A stretch of DNA of 64,000 bases from Pseudomonas syringae (GTDB lineage: Bacteria; Pseudomonadota; Gammaproteobacteria; Pseudomonadales; Pseudomonadaceae): positions 2,572,501 through 2,636,500 of the forward strand of contig NZ_CP066265.1 in NCBI RefSeq assembly GCF_023278085.1, read 5' to 3'. A program made the translations under genes and the position numbers. Positions within the stretch are counted from its first letter, which is position 1. Each line of letters starts with the position of its first letter. A model generated the notes under the pieces. That model had not been told where the DNA came from, ran no database searches, and saw nothing but the letters and a program-made list of their open reading frames with translations. Positions 57,087 through 64,000 of the stretch are shown here, one piece after another.

Positions 57087-57862
57087 GCCTGGCGCGCACG
57101 TTCAGCGAATCGGAGTGGGCGCTGCTGTCCGGCGCCCTGCGGCTCAGGCAGGCGGATGAGCGCGATCCTCGCTCACTGCCGGCAAGTGCGTTGCTGGACG
57201 ATGACGTGTGCGAACAGTTGCTCAATACGCTGGGGCCGATCATCGGCTCGCCATCACTGGCGATCACCGCTTCACTGCTGGCCAAACGCTTTTCCTTCCT
57301 GAGCACCGGCGCCTGCCTCTACTCCATGTCGATTTACGACAAGGGCCTGGTCCTGTCACTGGACAACAGCGTGATCGAGTATGCCCACGATGATGGCCTC
57401 TGGACCTCTTCCATGCCTTTGGCTGACGTAAGCCCCTTGTGTTACGAACCGGGTATGCGCGAGGCATGGCGTGAAAGGATAGTCAGTACTCTGTTTCGAG
57501 ACTTGCTCCAGCCTCTGTGGGAAACCTTCAATCGAGTCAGCGGTATTTCCCGGCGCATTCTTTGGGAAAACACTGCAGTGCGCGTCTATTCGCTGTACGA
57601 CAAACGCATGGACAAGGTTGAAGATCCGGCCATTCGTGAGCGTTACCAGGCGGATTTCGACTGGCTGTTGAATCAGGCCGACCCGTCGCTGTTCGGATTA
57701 AGTTACAACCCCCTTAAACACTTTCGACGCCCGCCGGTTTTGCTGGAAGCCGAGGGCAAAAGTATACGTTTCCGCCGCACCTGCTGTTTTTATTACGACG
57801 CCAGCAACCCCGTCGAATATTGTTCCACCTGCCCGTTGTTGAGGCCAAAAAAATGTCGATGA
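57083..57862 (+). CDS. FhuF-like siderophore-iron reductase
   Basis: A 259-residue protein of the FhuF family, cytoplasmic [2Fe-2S] enzymes that reduce ferric siderophores to free the iron. The C-terminus carries the cluster cysteines as C234-C235-x11-C247-x2-C250, close to the CC-x10-C-x2-C of E. coli FhuF. The remainder ([25 protein letters not shown]) fits the family. ATG 57083 lies in the ATGA overlap with cbrD, and the 3' end overlaps the RraA-like gene by 10 bases, so it belongs to the achromobactin operon. Reductive release suits achromobactin, which binds Fe(III) through citrate-type groups. Confidence 0.87.
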   Translation: MSLARTFSESEWALLSGALRLRQADERDPRSLPASALLDDDVCEQLLNTLGPIIGSPSLAITASLLAKRFSFLSTGACLYSMSIYDKGLVLSLDNSVIEYAHDDGLWTSSMPLADVSPLCYEPGMREAWRERIVSTLFRDLLQPLWETFNRVSGISRRILWENTAVRVYSLYDKRMDKVEDPAIRERYQADFDWLLNQADPSLFGLSYNPLKHFRRPPVLLEAEGKSIRFRRTCCFYYDASNPVEYCSTCPLLRPKKCR

Positions 57863-58503
57863 ACAAACAGATTGCACACCGTCAACAACAACTCAGCGAT
57901 GCCGTCATCGAGCAATTCCGTGGCATTGCAGCATCCACCATCGGCCACCTGACCGACAGCGGTTATCTGCGCGGGATCAGACCGTTGTTCGACGGCGCCC
58001 GAATGGTCGGCAATGTGGTGACCGTCAAAGTCCAGTTGCCGGACGGCAGCATTCTCCGCGACGCACTGCTGAACAGCCTGCCCGGCGATGTGCTGGTAAT
58101 CGAGTGCGTGGGTGATGAACACTGCGCCTGCTGGGGTGAGTTACGCGCGTTGGCCGGGCTGATAAAGGGTCTGGCTGGAGTCGTCGTGTCGGGGGCCGTG
58201 ACAGACATTGCCGCTTTACGCGAACATCGCCTGCCGGTGTTCAGTCGTGGCATCAGCGCCGTGACGACGCGCAGTCTGGGTGAGAGCGGTGAGCTGAACG
58301 GGGTGATCAATGTGAGTGGAGTGGTTGTTCATCCTGGAGACATTGCGGTGGGTGACGATGACGGGGTATTTATCTTGAGCCCACAGCAAGCGAATGACAT
58401 GTTGCCTGAGTTATTGGCAAAGGAGGGCGCGGATAAAGAACGGCGGGAAGATTTTCTGCAAAGGCTTGTCGGAGAAAACGCAAGTACCAAACATCATTAT
58501 TAA
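57853..58503 (+). CDS. RraA-family (aldolase/demethylmenaquinone-methyltransferase-like) protein
   Basis: A 216-residue member of the RraA-like family, which includes RNase E inhibitors and divalent-metal 4-hydroxy-4-methyl-2-oxoglutarate aldolases/oxaloacetate decarboxylases. Typical blocks are TIGHLTDSGYL, PGDVLVIECVGDEHCACWGEL and GVVVSGAVTDIAALREHRLPVFSRG. Aldolases usually have Arg-Asp in GAVRD; here it is Thr-Asp, so the enolate-stabilising arginine is missing while the metal-binding aspartate remains. The ATG at 57853 follows GAGG (57841-57844) by 8 bases; ATG 57859 is an alternative. It is the last gene of the achromobactin operon. Its job there is unknown; handling of 2-oxo acids is one idea. 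Confidence 0.85.
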   Translation: MSMNKQIAHRQQQLSDAVIEQFRGIAASTIGHLTDSGYLRGIRPLFDGARMVGNVVTVKVQLPDGSILRDALLNSLPGDVLVIECVGDEHCACWGELRALAGLIKGLAGVVVSGAVTDIAALREHRLPVFSRGISAVTTRSLGESGELNGVINVSGVVVHPGDIAVGDDDGVFILSPQQANDMLPELLAKEGADKERREDFLQRLVGENASTKHHY

Positions 58504-58610
58504 TATTGTGAATAGCTATCCAGCTTGTTAAGTGATGGCTGTACAGGGCGTAAACATATTAAACGCTGTTCAATGAATGGAACAAGGATTTTGGATCCCG
58601 ATTACCTGTT

Positions 58611-58634
58611 AAAACACTGAAAAGGTGTTTTTTT
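58611..58634 (+). terminator. Rho-independent-type terminator after the achromobactin operon
   Basis: AAAACAC (58611-58617) pairs with GTGTTTT (58625-58631) around a 7-base loop, and the right arm runs into a stretch of seven T ending at 58634. It lies 108 bases after the RraA-like stop and before the chemoreceptor gene. The stem is short and A/T-rich, so strength is uncertain. Confidence 0.5.
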
Positions 58635-58718
58635 ATATTAAGTTTCAGGGGCGATGCTCAAGATTGCTGTTTTATGACCGATGAAGACTGCAAACCCCAT
58701 CTGTCTCGGATAGCCGCA

Positions 58719-60035
58719 ATGTTTAACTCTCAGTTGAAAAAGACCAACCAGGCATTGGAGCGCCGCCTTGCCATGCTTGAACAAGCGGGGCAAATCCTGA
58801 ATCTGGAGACGGTTGCCGTCGTTCTGGACGCATCGGGCAAGGTACAGACTGTCAACGGCCTGTTCGAAACCGAGATGAGCTATTCACAAAGCGAGATTGT
58901 GGGTCGTAGCCTGTCTGAGCTGAGCCCGCCAGAGTTGAGCGGTGATACTCACCAGAAGCGCGCGCTGACTGCGATTCGGGACGGCAAGCATTTCAGCGGC
59001 ACCCTGCGGCTGATCAGCAAGACGGGGGCCAGGGTCTGGTTGAGGACGGTGGTCGTTCCCTTCAAAAATGAAACGGGCGGCGTGGAACAGATCACGTTGT
59101 ACTCAAGCGTTCTGACGCGAACGATTGAAGCCTCGCGTGAAAATGAGGCGTTGGTCAATGCGTTGCAACGCTCTACAGCCGTTATCGACTTTACCCTCGA
59201 TGGAATTGTCATTGGCGCCAATGATAACTTTCTGAAGGCGATGGGTTATGAGTTGCATCAAATAAAGGGCAAACATCACAAAATTTTCTGTGTGCCTGAA
59301 GAGTCGTCCTCTGACGCCTATACCCATTTCTGGGAAAGACTGCGCCGCGGTGAATTTATCGTTGATCGCTTTAGACGAGTTGACAAGTCCGGCCGCGATG
59401 TCTGGCTGGAGGCGTCTTATAACCCTATTACCGACGCCAACGGCAAGCTCTACAAAATTGCCAAGTTTGCGACGGTTATTACTGAACAGGTTGAACGTGA
59501 AAAAGCCGTTGCTGAAGCATCGGACATGGCCTATCAAACGTCTATCGACACTGACAGCAGTGCCCAACAAGGGCGAAAGGTCATCAAGGACACCCTGCAC
59601 ACGTTAGGTCAACTGACCCTCTCGATGGAGGAGGCCACGCAAGGCATCGAGGCACTGGACGCTCAAAGCCAGGTCATCGGAACGATTATAAAGACCATCA
59701 GCGGGATCGCCGAGCAAACCAATCTGCTGGCATTGAACGCCGCCATTGAAGCCGCCAGGGCAGGCGAACAAGGCAGGGGCTTCGCGGTAGTGGCCGACGA
59801 AGTACGCCAGCTGGCCTCGCGCACAACAAAGGCTGCGGAAGAAATTGTCAACGTGGTGAAGAAGAATCAAAGCCTGGCATCAGAAGCCGTGGCCGTCATT
59901 GTGCGCAGTACCGAACAGGCATCCGAGGCACTGGTATTGGCTAACGATGCAGACCGTGTCATTCAGGAAATCCAGCAAGGCGCAAACACGGTAGTAACCG
60001 CCGTCAGCCGTTTTGTTAATCAGCGTTCAAGCTAG
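58719..60035 (+). CDS. Soluble PAS-domain methyl-accepting chemotaxis protein
   Basis: A ~438-residue chemoreceptor with no membrane segment, so cytoplasmic. A short helix is followed by two PAS sensor domains (~residues 20-130 and 140-255, the first with [20 protein letters not shown], the second with GTPAFR-like [19 protein letters not shown]) and then the signalling domain. Its hairpin tip is [20 protein letters not shown], followed by [22 protein letters not shown], the CheA/CheW contact. This layout matches Aer-like and BdlA-type proteins that sense redox, light or small ligands through PAS cofactors. Start 58719 (MFNSQLKK) fits the family; an ATG at 58674 would add 15 residues. The protein ends soon after the tip region, so no C-terminal receptor-binding pentapeptide is seen. 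Confidence 0.87.
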   Translation: MFNSQLKKTNQALERRLAMLEQAGQILNLETVAVVLDASGKVQTVNGLFETEMSYSQSEIVGRSLSELSPPELSGDTHQKRALTAIRDGKHFSGTLRLISKTGARVWLRTVVVPFKNETGGVEQITLYSSVLTRTIEASRENEALVNALQRSTAVIDFTLDGIVIGANDNFLKAMGYELHQIKGKHHKIFCVPEESSSDAYTHFWERLRRGEFIVDRFRRVDKSGRDVWLEASYNPITDANGKLYKIAKFATVITEQVEREKAVAEASDMAYQTSIDTDSSAQQGRKVIKDTLHTLGQLTLSMEEATQGIEALDAQSQVIGTIIKTISGIAEQTNLLALNAAIEAARAGEQGRGFAVVADEVRQLASRTTKAAEEIVNVVKKNQSLASEAVAVIVRSTEQASEALVLANDADRVIQEIQQGANTVVTAVSRFVNQRSS

Positions 60036-60052
60036 TTGCTCGCTGATTGATC

Positions 60053-60089
60053 GGCTCGGGGGACTACGTTAACCGTACTCCCCCGAGCC
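60053..60089. terminator. Strong two-part hairpin after the chemoreceptor gene
   Basis: GGCTCGGGGGA (60053-60063) and TCCCCCGAGCC (60079-60089) pair perfectly over 11 bases. After one C-C mismatch, TACG/CGTA adds four pairs around a TTAAC loop. It begins 18 bases after the chemoreceptor stop. Only two T follow, so Rho-independent action is likely but not certain. Confidence 0.6.
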
Positions 60090-60206
60090 TTGACCCTTCA
60101 GCAGGTAACGCGAGCAGCGCGGGGACAACGGTCTTCAAGACTCACGCTGGCCTACCGATAACCTGTCTCCAGCCATAGCACCCGTCGTCTCCCGAGCGTA
60201 GCCCTT

Positions 60207-61808
60207 ATGTCATTCATCCGCGATCCGCAAATGGTTCGTAAATACCTTTACGCCGTGTTGTGGCTTTACCTGTTTTCTATTTTCCTGCTGGCAGTGGCAT
60301 GGGAATTCAAGCTTGAATCCATCGCCATGCATGTGCTGGACTTACCGTATGACTCGGACTTCGAAAATGCCGAGCGTTGGCGTTTCGTCTTGACGTCGAC
60401 CGGTTTTGCGCTGTTATCGATGGTCGTGCCATTCATACTGCTGACGCGCCTGATGCAACGATTGCAAGGCAGCTACAACGACTTGCTGGCGGCGCAGGCG
60501 CTCAGTGACTCGCTGGCCCGGCACGATCCATTGTCCGGCCTGCTCAATCGTCGTGTGTTTCACGAGCAACTGGTTGCGCGCCTGCAACAGGCGTCTACGC
60601 AAACGGCTGTTTTTCTGATCGACCTGGATAAATTCAAACTGATCAACGATACCCACGGCCATGCTGTCGGTGACGCCGCCATCTGCGCCGTTGCAGAAAG
60701 TTTGCGAGAGGCCACGGCAGGGTGGCAGGCGTCAGTGGCCCGACTGGGAGGGGACGAGTTCGGTCTGGCGGTCAGTGGCAACTTCAGTCAGGTCGAGCTG
60801 GCGACGCTGGCGGAGACTGTTCTGGCTAAAATCGCGGCATCCAGCGATAACTTGCACCTCATGACCTTCAGTGCCACCTTGGGCGTCGCCATTGCGCCGC
60901 TGGACGGTTCCGATCCCGAGATTTTGCTGCAACATGCTGACAGTGCCATGTATCGCGGTAAACACAGTGGCCGCGCGACGTTTCATTTCTACGAAGCCAG
61001 CTTTGAGCGCGAACAACGCCAGCAGGCGTTGTTCGCGCAGGAACTGAGGCTCGCTATTGAAGAGCGCCACATTCAGCCGTTCTATCAACCCATCGTCAGT
61101 CTTCCCGAACAACGCCTCGCAGGGTTCGAACTGCTGGCGCGATGGTTGCACCCCGAACGTGGAATTATCATGCCGCTTGATTTCATCCCCGTTGCAGAAC
61201 AATTGGGGCTAATCAAACAACTCACTGAAAGCCTGTTAATCCAGGCTTTCGATCAGGCGCGCGACTGGCCGCCCGACTTTACGCTGTCGATCAACGTTAC
61301 CTCGCTGATGATCGAAAGCCTCGACTTTCCCGAATGGCTGAAGCACCTGGCCAGTGAAGGCAGGTTCCCTTTAAACCGGCTGGAAGTCGAAGTGACAGAA
61401 AATGCCCTCGTGGCCAACGTCGACAGTGCACGCTTGAACCTGGAGCGTCTGCGCGCGATGGGCGTGAGTATTGCGCTGGACGATTTCGGTACCGGCTACT
61501 CAGGGCTTTATCACTTGACCAAACTCGCCATCGACAAGATCAAGATCGACAGGTCTTTTTTTGATACGTCGCTGGATAACCAGAATGAGATGGTCAATGC
61601 CATCCTTGCTCTGGGCAAGAGTCTGCGCATGAAAATCACCGCTGAAGGGGTAGAGCACGAGGAGCTGGCAGACTGGTTAGCCGCCAATGGGTGCGACTTT
61701 GCACAGGGTTATCTGTTCGGGCGGCCACTGCCGTTGGCACAGGTGACAGCGTTGCTGGCAATGAGTGAGGCAGGCGGGCCGGTCAGGGCGCGAGGCAGTG
61801 TTGGGTAG
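60207..61808 (+). CDS. Membrane GGDEF-EAL cyclic-di-GMP enzyme
   Basis: A 533-residue inner-membrane protein. Two spans (~13-30 and ~68-88) enclose a ~35-residue periplasmic loop, then a GGDEF domain (GGDEF intact at residues 181-185; no RxxD inhibitory site five residues before it) and an EAL domain. EAL reads ELL (Glu308 kept), and the other metal or catalytic positions are present: NVT, VEVTENA, DDFGTGYS (Asp425-Asp426), IDKIKID and TAEGVE. Both synthesis and hydrolysis of cyclic-di-GMP are therefore possible; many such tandem proteins act mainly as phosphodiesterases, with GGDEF binding GTP. It should tune motility and biofilm. It is monocistronic between two hairpins. Confidence 0.92.
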   Translation: MSFIRDPQMVRKYLYAVLWLYLFSIFLLAVAWEFKLESIAMHVLDLPYDSDFENAERWRFVLTSTGFALLSMVVPFILLTRLMQRLQGSYNDLLAAQALSDSLARHDPLSGLLNRRVFHEQLVARLQQASTQTAVFLIDLDKFKLINDTHGHAVGDAAICAVAESLREATAGWQASVARLGGDEFGLAVSGNFSQVELATLAETVLAKIAASSDNLHLMTFSATLGVAIAPLDGSDPEILLQHADSAMYRGKHSGRATFHFYEASFEREQRQQALFAQELRLAIEERHIQPFYQPIVSLPEQRLAGFELLARWLHPERGIIMPLDFIPVAEQLGLIKQLTESLLIQAFDQARDWPPDFTLSINVTSLMIESLDFPEWLKHLASEGRFPLNRLEVEVTENALVANVDSARLNLERLRAMGVSIALDDFGTGYSGLYHLTKLAIDKIKIDRSFFDTSLDNQNEMVNAILALGKSLRMKITAEGVEHEELADWLAANGCDFAQGYLFGRPLPLAQVTALLAMSEAGGPVRARGSVG

Positions 61809-61875
61809 TGCACCGATATAAAGGCCCGATGAGTTCGAGAGCGGTTGGTAGAAGCAGGATGAAACGTCAACAATC

Positions 61876-61907
61876 GGCGGCGTGAAATTGCTAATGTCCA
61901 CGCCGCC
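61876..61907. terminator. Hairpin between convergent GGDEF-EAL and metallophosphoesterase genes
   Basis: GGCGGCGTG (61876-61884) pairs exactly with CACGCCGCC (61899-61907). Short extra pairing inside the loop (ATT/AAT) and flanking AAT/ATT strengthen it. It lies 67 bases after the GGDEF-EAL stop and 111 bases beyond the stop of the convergent gene, where a shared terminator would be expected. No long T-run on either strand. Confidence 0.5.
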
Positions 61908-62018
61908 AATTCATTTGCTCTGCCTTGGCTGAAACAAGTAGAGGTCAGAGTTATCAAGTTTTTTCAGTCCGCAGATAATTGCCAACAGCGTGCTGTTTTT
62001 ATTGACTCATCCAGGTAA

Positions 62019-63143
62019 CTACGCATCTGGCGCTCGTCGAAGCGTGATCCGTGTCAGTTCCGATGGCTTGCCTAGCCGGATGGCGAATCCGGGCCAGAGT
62101 GCAGTGCCGTTATTGACATACAGCTGCATCCCGTCGACATCATAAAGCCCCGATACAAATCCGCCGTTGGCCAGGGCCAGCAGGCGGTGAAGACCAAAGA
62201 TCATGCCACCGTGGGTATGGCCGGAGAGTTGCAGAGCCACCCCTTGAGTGGCTGTTTCTAGCGCGTTCCTTGGTTGATGGTCGAGCAGGATAATCGGCAT
62301 GTCCTTGGCTATGCCGGCTATCGCCTTTTGAACGTCTGGGGCGGGGAACCCGGTTCTCGGTGCCGTTACATCCGTGACGCCAGCGAGTGCAATCTGGGCG
62401 CCGTCGCGCTCGATCAGGGTGTGGCTGTTCGCGAGTGGCACCATTCCCAGCGAAACGAAATGCTGCATCCACGCCTGGTTATCGAAGAAGTACTCGTGGT
62501 TGCCGGGTATCACATAAACGCCGTCCGGCGCACGCAGATCACGCAAGGCATCGATATCCTGTTTGCGGTCGCTGATCGAGCCGTCGATCAGATCACCCGT
62601 GATGACGATCAGATCGACACCCAGCGCGTTTGATGCCTTGACCACCGCTTGCGTCCACGGCGCATCAAACAATCGGCTGATGTGCATGTCCGTCAGTTGC
62701 AATACCTTGTAGCCGTCGAACTGCGGGGGCAGGTTTTTGATCGCAATTTCGATGTCCTTCACCGGCGGCACGCGCACGGCCTGATGAACGCCAATGGCGG
62801 CCAGCAGCAAGGCTGTCATGCCGATGCCATAACGCAGTTTTGCCGGGACAGTCAGCCATCGCCGCTTGGCCAGCATGGTCAGTAACGTGCCCAGGTCGAC
62901 AATGATTTGCAGCACGGCAAGCAGCAGAATCGCGCCAAATGCCCAGTTGAACACCATCACAATGTCGCGGGGAAATTCCGGCGAGAACACGCTGCCGGAA
63001 GAAAAGCGGCAATACAGATGATATTGCGAGGCAAGGACCAGCAGCAGGGCGACGGCAATTCTGGCCCGCGGCGCCCATGGCATTGGCCATACATAACGCA
63101 CGATCACATACAGGCAAGGCAGGCTGAACATGACGTGAAACAT
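62019..63143 (-). CDS. Membrane-anchored metallophosphoesterase
   Basis: A 374-residue calcineurin-like phosphoesterase. The N-terminal ~130 residues hold three or four membrane segments; the catalytic domain follows with all metal motifs: LTDMHISRL (D-x-H), ITGDLIDG (GDxxDG), IPGNHEYFF (GNHE), LLDHQPRN and LSGHTHGGM (GHTH). This shape matches YaeI/YkuE-type phosphodiesterases, some of which act on lipid or UDP-sugar substrates; the substrate here is not known. The ATG at 63143 follows AAGGGGG at about 8 bases; a TTG at 63146 is adjacent. It stands alone on the minus strand. Confidence 0.88.
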   Translation of the reverse strand: MFHVMFSLPCLYVIVRYVWPMPWAPRARIAVALLLVLASQYHLYCRFSSGSVFSPEFPRDIVMVFNWAFGAILLLAVLQIIVDLGTLLTMLAKRRWLTVPAKLRYGIGMTALLLAAIGVHQAVRVPPVKDIEIAIKNLPPQFDGYKVLQLTDMHISRLFDAPWTQAVVKASNALGVDLIVITGDLIDGSISDRKQDIDALRDLRAPDGVYVIPGNHEYFFDNQAWMQHFVSLGMVPLANSHTLIERDGAQIALAGVTDVTAPRTGFPAPDVQKAIAGIAKDMPIILLDHQPRNALETATQGVALQLSGHTHGGMIFGLHRLLALANGGFVSGLYDVDGMQLYVNNGTALWPGFAIRLGKPSELTRITLRRAPDA

Positions 63144-63378
63144 CAACGCGCCCCCTTGATTATTAGTGTCTGCTGTTCCTTCATTCTGTGTTCTGGGCGT
63201 TTCTGTTGTGCGTCTCTACCCGGTGTCCTGCAATGCATTTGCTATGTCCCTCATTGAATAGCCAAACGCAATCACGCCATATAAACAGAAGACTAACAAG
63301 GTCAAAAATATCTCGGTACAGTTGTTATCGAATAAAAGCGGGCTGGTTGACGCTACTCTCGCCCCTGCGAGGTCTGCA

Positions 63379-64000
63379 TCACGCCGCATTCAATGCCACA
63401 TCACCGCCGCGAGCCATCTCACGAAACAACCGGGGCGACATGCCGAATGTGGATTTGAAGTGCCTGCTGAAATGCGAGCTGCTGCCATAGCCCCATGCGT
63501 ATGCAATGTCGGTGAGCGATCGTTGGGCAAGTTCGCCATTACGCAGGTCTTCGGCGCAACGTGACAGACGTCGTTGCCAGATATACTCACTGACCGTGCA
63601 CCCTTGGTCGGCCTGAAATGCTCTGTGCAGGCTGCGCACCGAGCACTGCTCGGCGTTGGCGATGCGCTCTATGGTCAGGTCGCGCTCGGCCAGATGGCGC
63701 TCGATGTAGGCTTTCAGGCGGTTTTGCTTGAACAGGCGAAAGTCATGGGTGAGTTGTTTTTCCTCATTCTTGTTCTGCAACGCGTTGTCCAGAACACCGA
63801 CAATGCTTTCGCCGAGCAGACGCCCGGAGTTACCGTTCAGCAACGGGTACTGATTGTAGGCATCGCTGATCATGTGCATCAGGATTCTGCCCAGCCCGTT
63901 ACGGCCGCTCAGGTGCATGTCAGCTGGTTCGGCGGCACTGTGCGCGGGTGTTCCATGAAACAGCAGAATGAAGTGTTCGCAGCCCTGAGTGCTGGTCACG
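63379..64000 (-). CDS. AraC-family transcriptional regulator (5' end outside window)
   Basis: The C-terminal ~207 residues of an AraC/XylS regulator; the frame runs off the right edge, so the start is missing. The helix-turn-helix pair begins near LKAYIERHLAERDLTIERIA, with CSVRSLHRAFQADQGCTVSEYI as the first motif and the signature DIAYAWGYGSSSHFSRHFKS, then FGMSPRLFRE. The N-terminal part resembles the AraC-binding-like domain of benzoate/catabolic regulators (LGRILMHMISDAYNQ). Ligand and target are unknown. A short CTCGC/GCGAG hairpin at 63358-63371 follows the stop. Confidence 0.86.
   Translation of the reverse strand, partial: VTSTQGCEHFILLFHGTPAHSAAEPADMHLSGRNGLGRILMHMISDAYNQYPLLNGNSGRLLGESIVGVLDNALQNKNEEKQLTHDFRLFKQNRLKAYIERHLAERDLTIERIANAEQCSVRSLHRAFQADQGCTVSEYIWQRRLSRCAEDLRNGELAQRSLTDIAYAWGYGSSSHFSRHFKSTFGMSPRLFREMARGGDVALNAA

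Noticed and set aside
1..64000. CRISPR array, tRNA/rRNA genes, insertion sequences, integrase or attachment sites
   Set aside because: No spaced direct repeats, RNA-gene signatures or transposase/integrase motifs were seen on reading the sequence; the large repeats are NRPS modules.

Overview
The window is high-GC gamma-proteobacterial DNA that best fits the Pseudomonas syringae group. The call rests on a three-plus-five-module lipopeptide synthetase whose readable specificity codes match syringafactin (syfA/syfB), lying on the same segment as a complete achromobactin siderophore locus in the gene order known from Dickeya and P. syringae. Names come from motif and context reading; no database search was run.

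Layout. (1) 1-26.7 kb: syfA (5' end outside the window) and syfB, overlapping by 4 bases, predicted to build Leu-Leu-Gln-Leu-Thr-(Val/Ile)-Leu-Leu and release it with two tandem thioesterases. A 15-bp perfect hairpin separates syfB from a convergent LuxR-type regulator gene. (2) 27.7-30.0 kb, minus strand: a TetR-family regulator and a coniferyl-aldehyde-dehydrogenase-like enzyme. (3) 30.1-37.1 kb, plus strand: a tight seven-gene operon not assigned to any known pathway: a secreted DUF2147 protein, a TorF-like outer-membrane protein, an FGGY sugar kinase, a class II aldolase, a class III aminotransferase broken by a frameshift, an aldolase-like protein that has lost its zinc histidines, and an MFS transporter. 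Its promoter region carries GATAG/CTATC half-sites next to the divergent tetR gene. This is the best candidate here for an undescribed system. (4) 37.1-38.3 kb, minus strand: a second MFS gene of visibly lower GC. (5) 38.6-58.5 kb: achromobactin. A Fur box precedes the sigma factor/anti-sigma/TonB-receptor trio. A weaker Fur box precedes acsF-acsD-acsE-yhcA-acsC-acsB-acsA-cbrA-cbrB-cbrC-cbrD, which runs by overlaps into a FhuF-like reductase and an RraA-like protein. (6) 58.7-64 kb: a soluble PAS chemoreceptor, a GGDEF-EAL protein, a metallophosphoesterase and the 3' part of an AraC-family regulator gene.

How the genes work together. The two secreted products suit a leaf-associated bacterium: a surfactant that spreads water and aids swarming, and a citrate/2-oxoglutarate siderophore. 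The siderophore locus is self-contained: surface signalling (receptor signalling domain, FecR-like protein, ECF sigma factor), precursor supply (AcsF), three NIS synthetases (AcsD, AcsC, AcsA), a decarboxylase (AcsE), export (YhcA), import (receptor and CbrABCD), and probably reductive iron release (FhuF-like). The seven-gene operon has the parts of a sugar-phosphate pathway: outer-membrane entry, inner-membrane transport, phosphorylation, aldol chemistry and transamination. Its substrate cannot be read from sequence. No tRNA, rRNA, CRISPR array, insertion sequence or integrase was seen.
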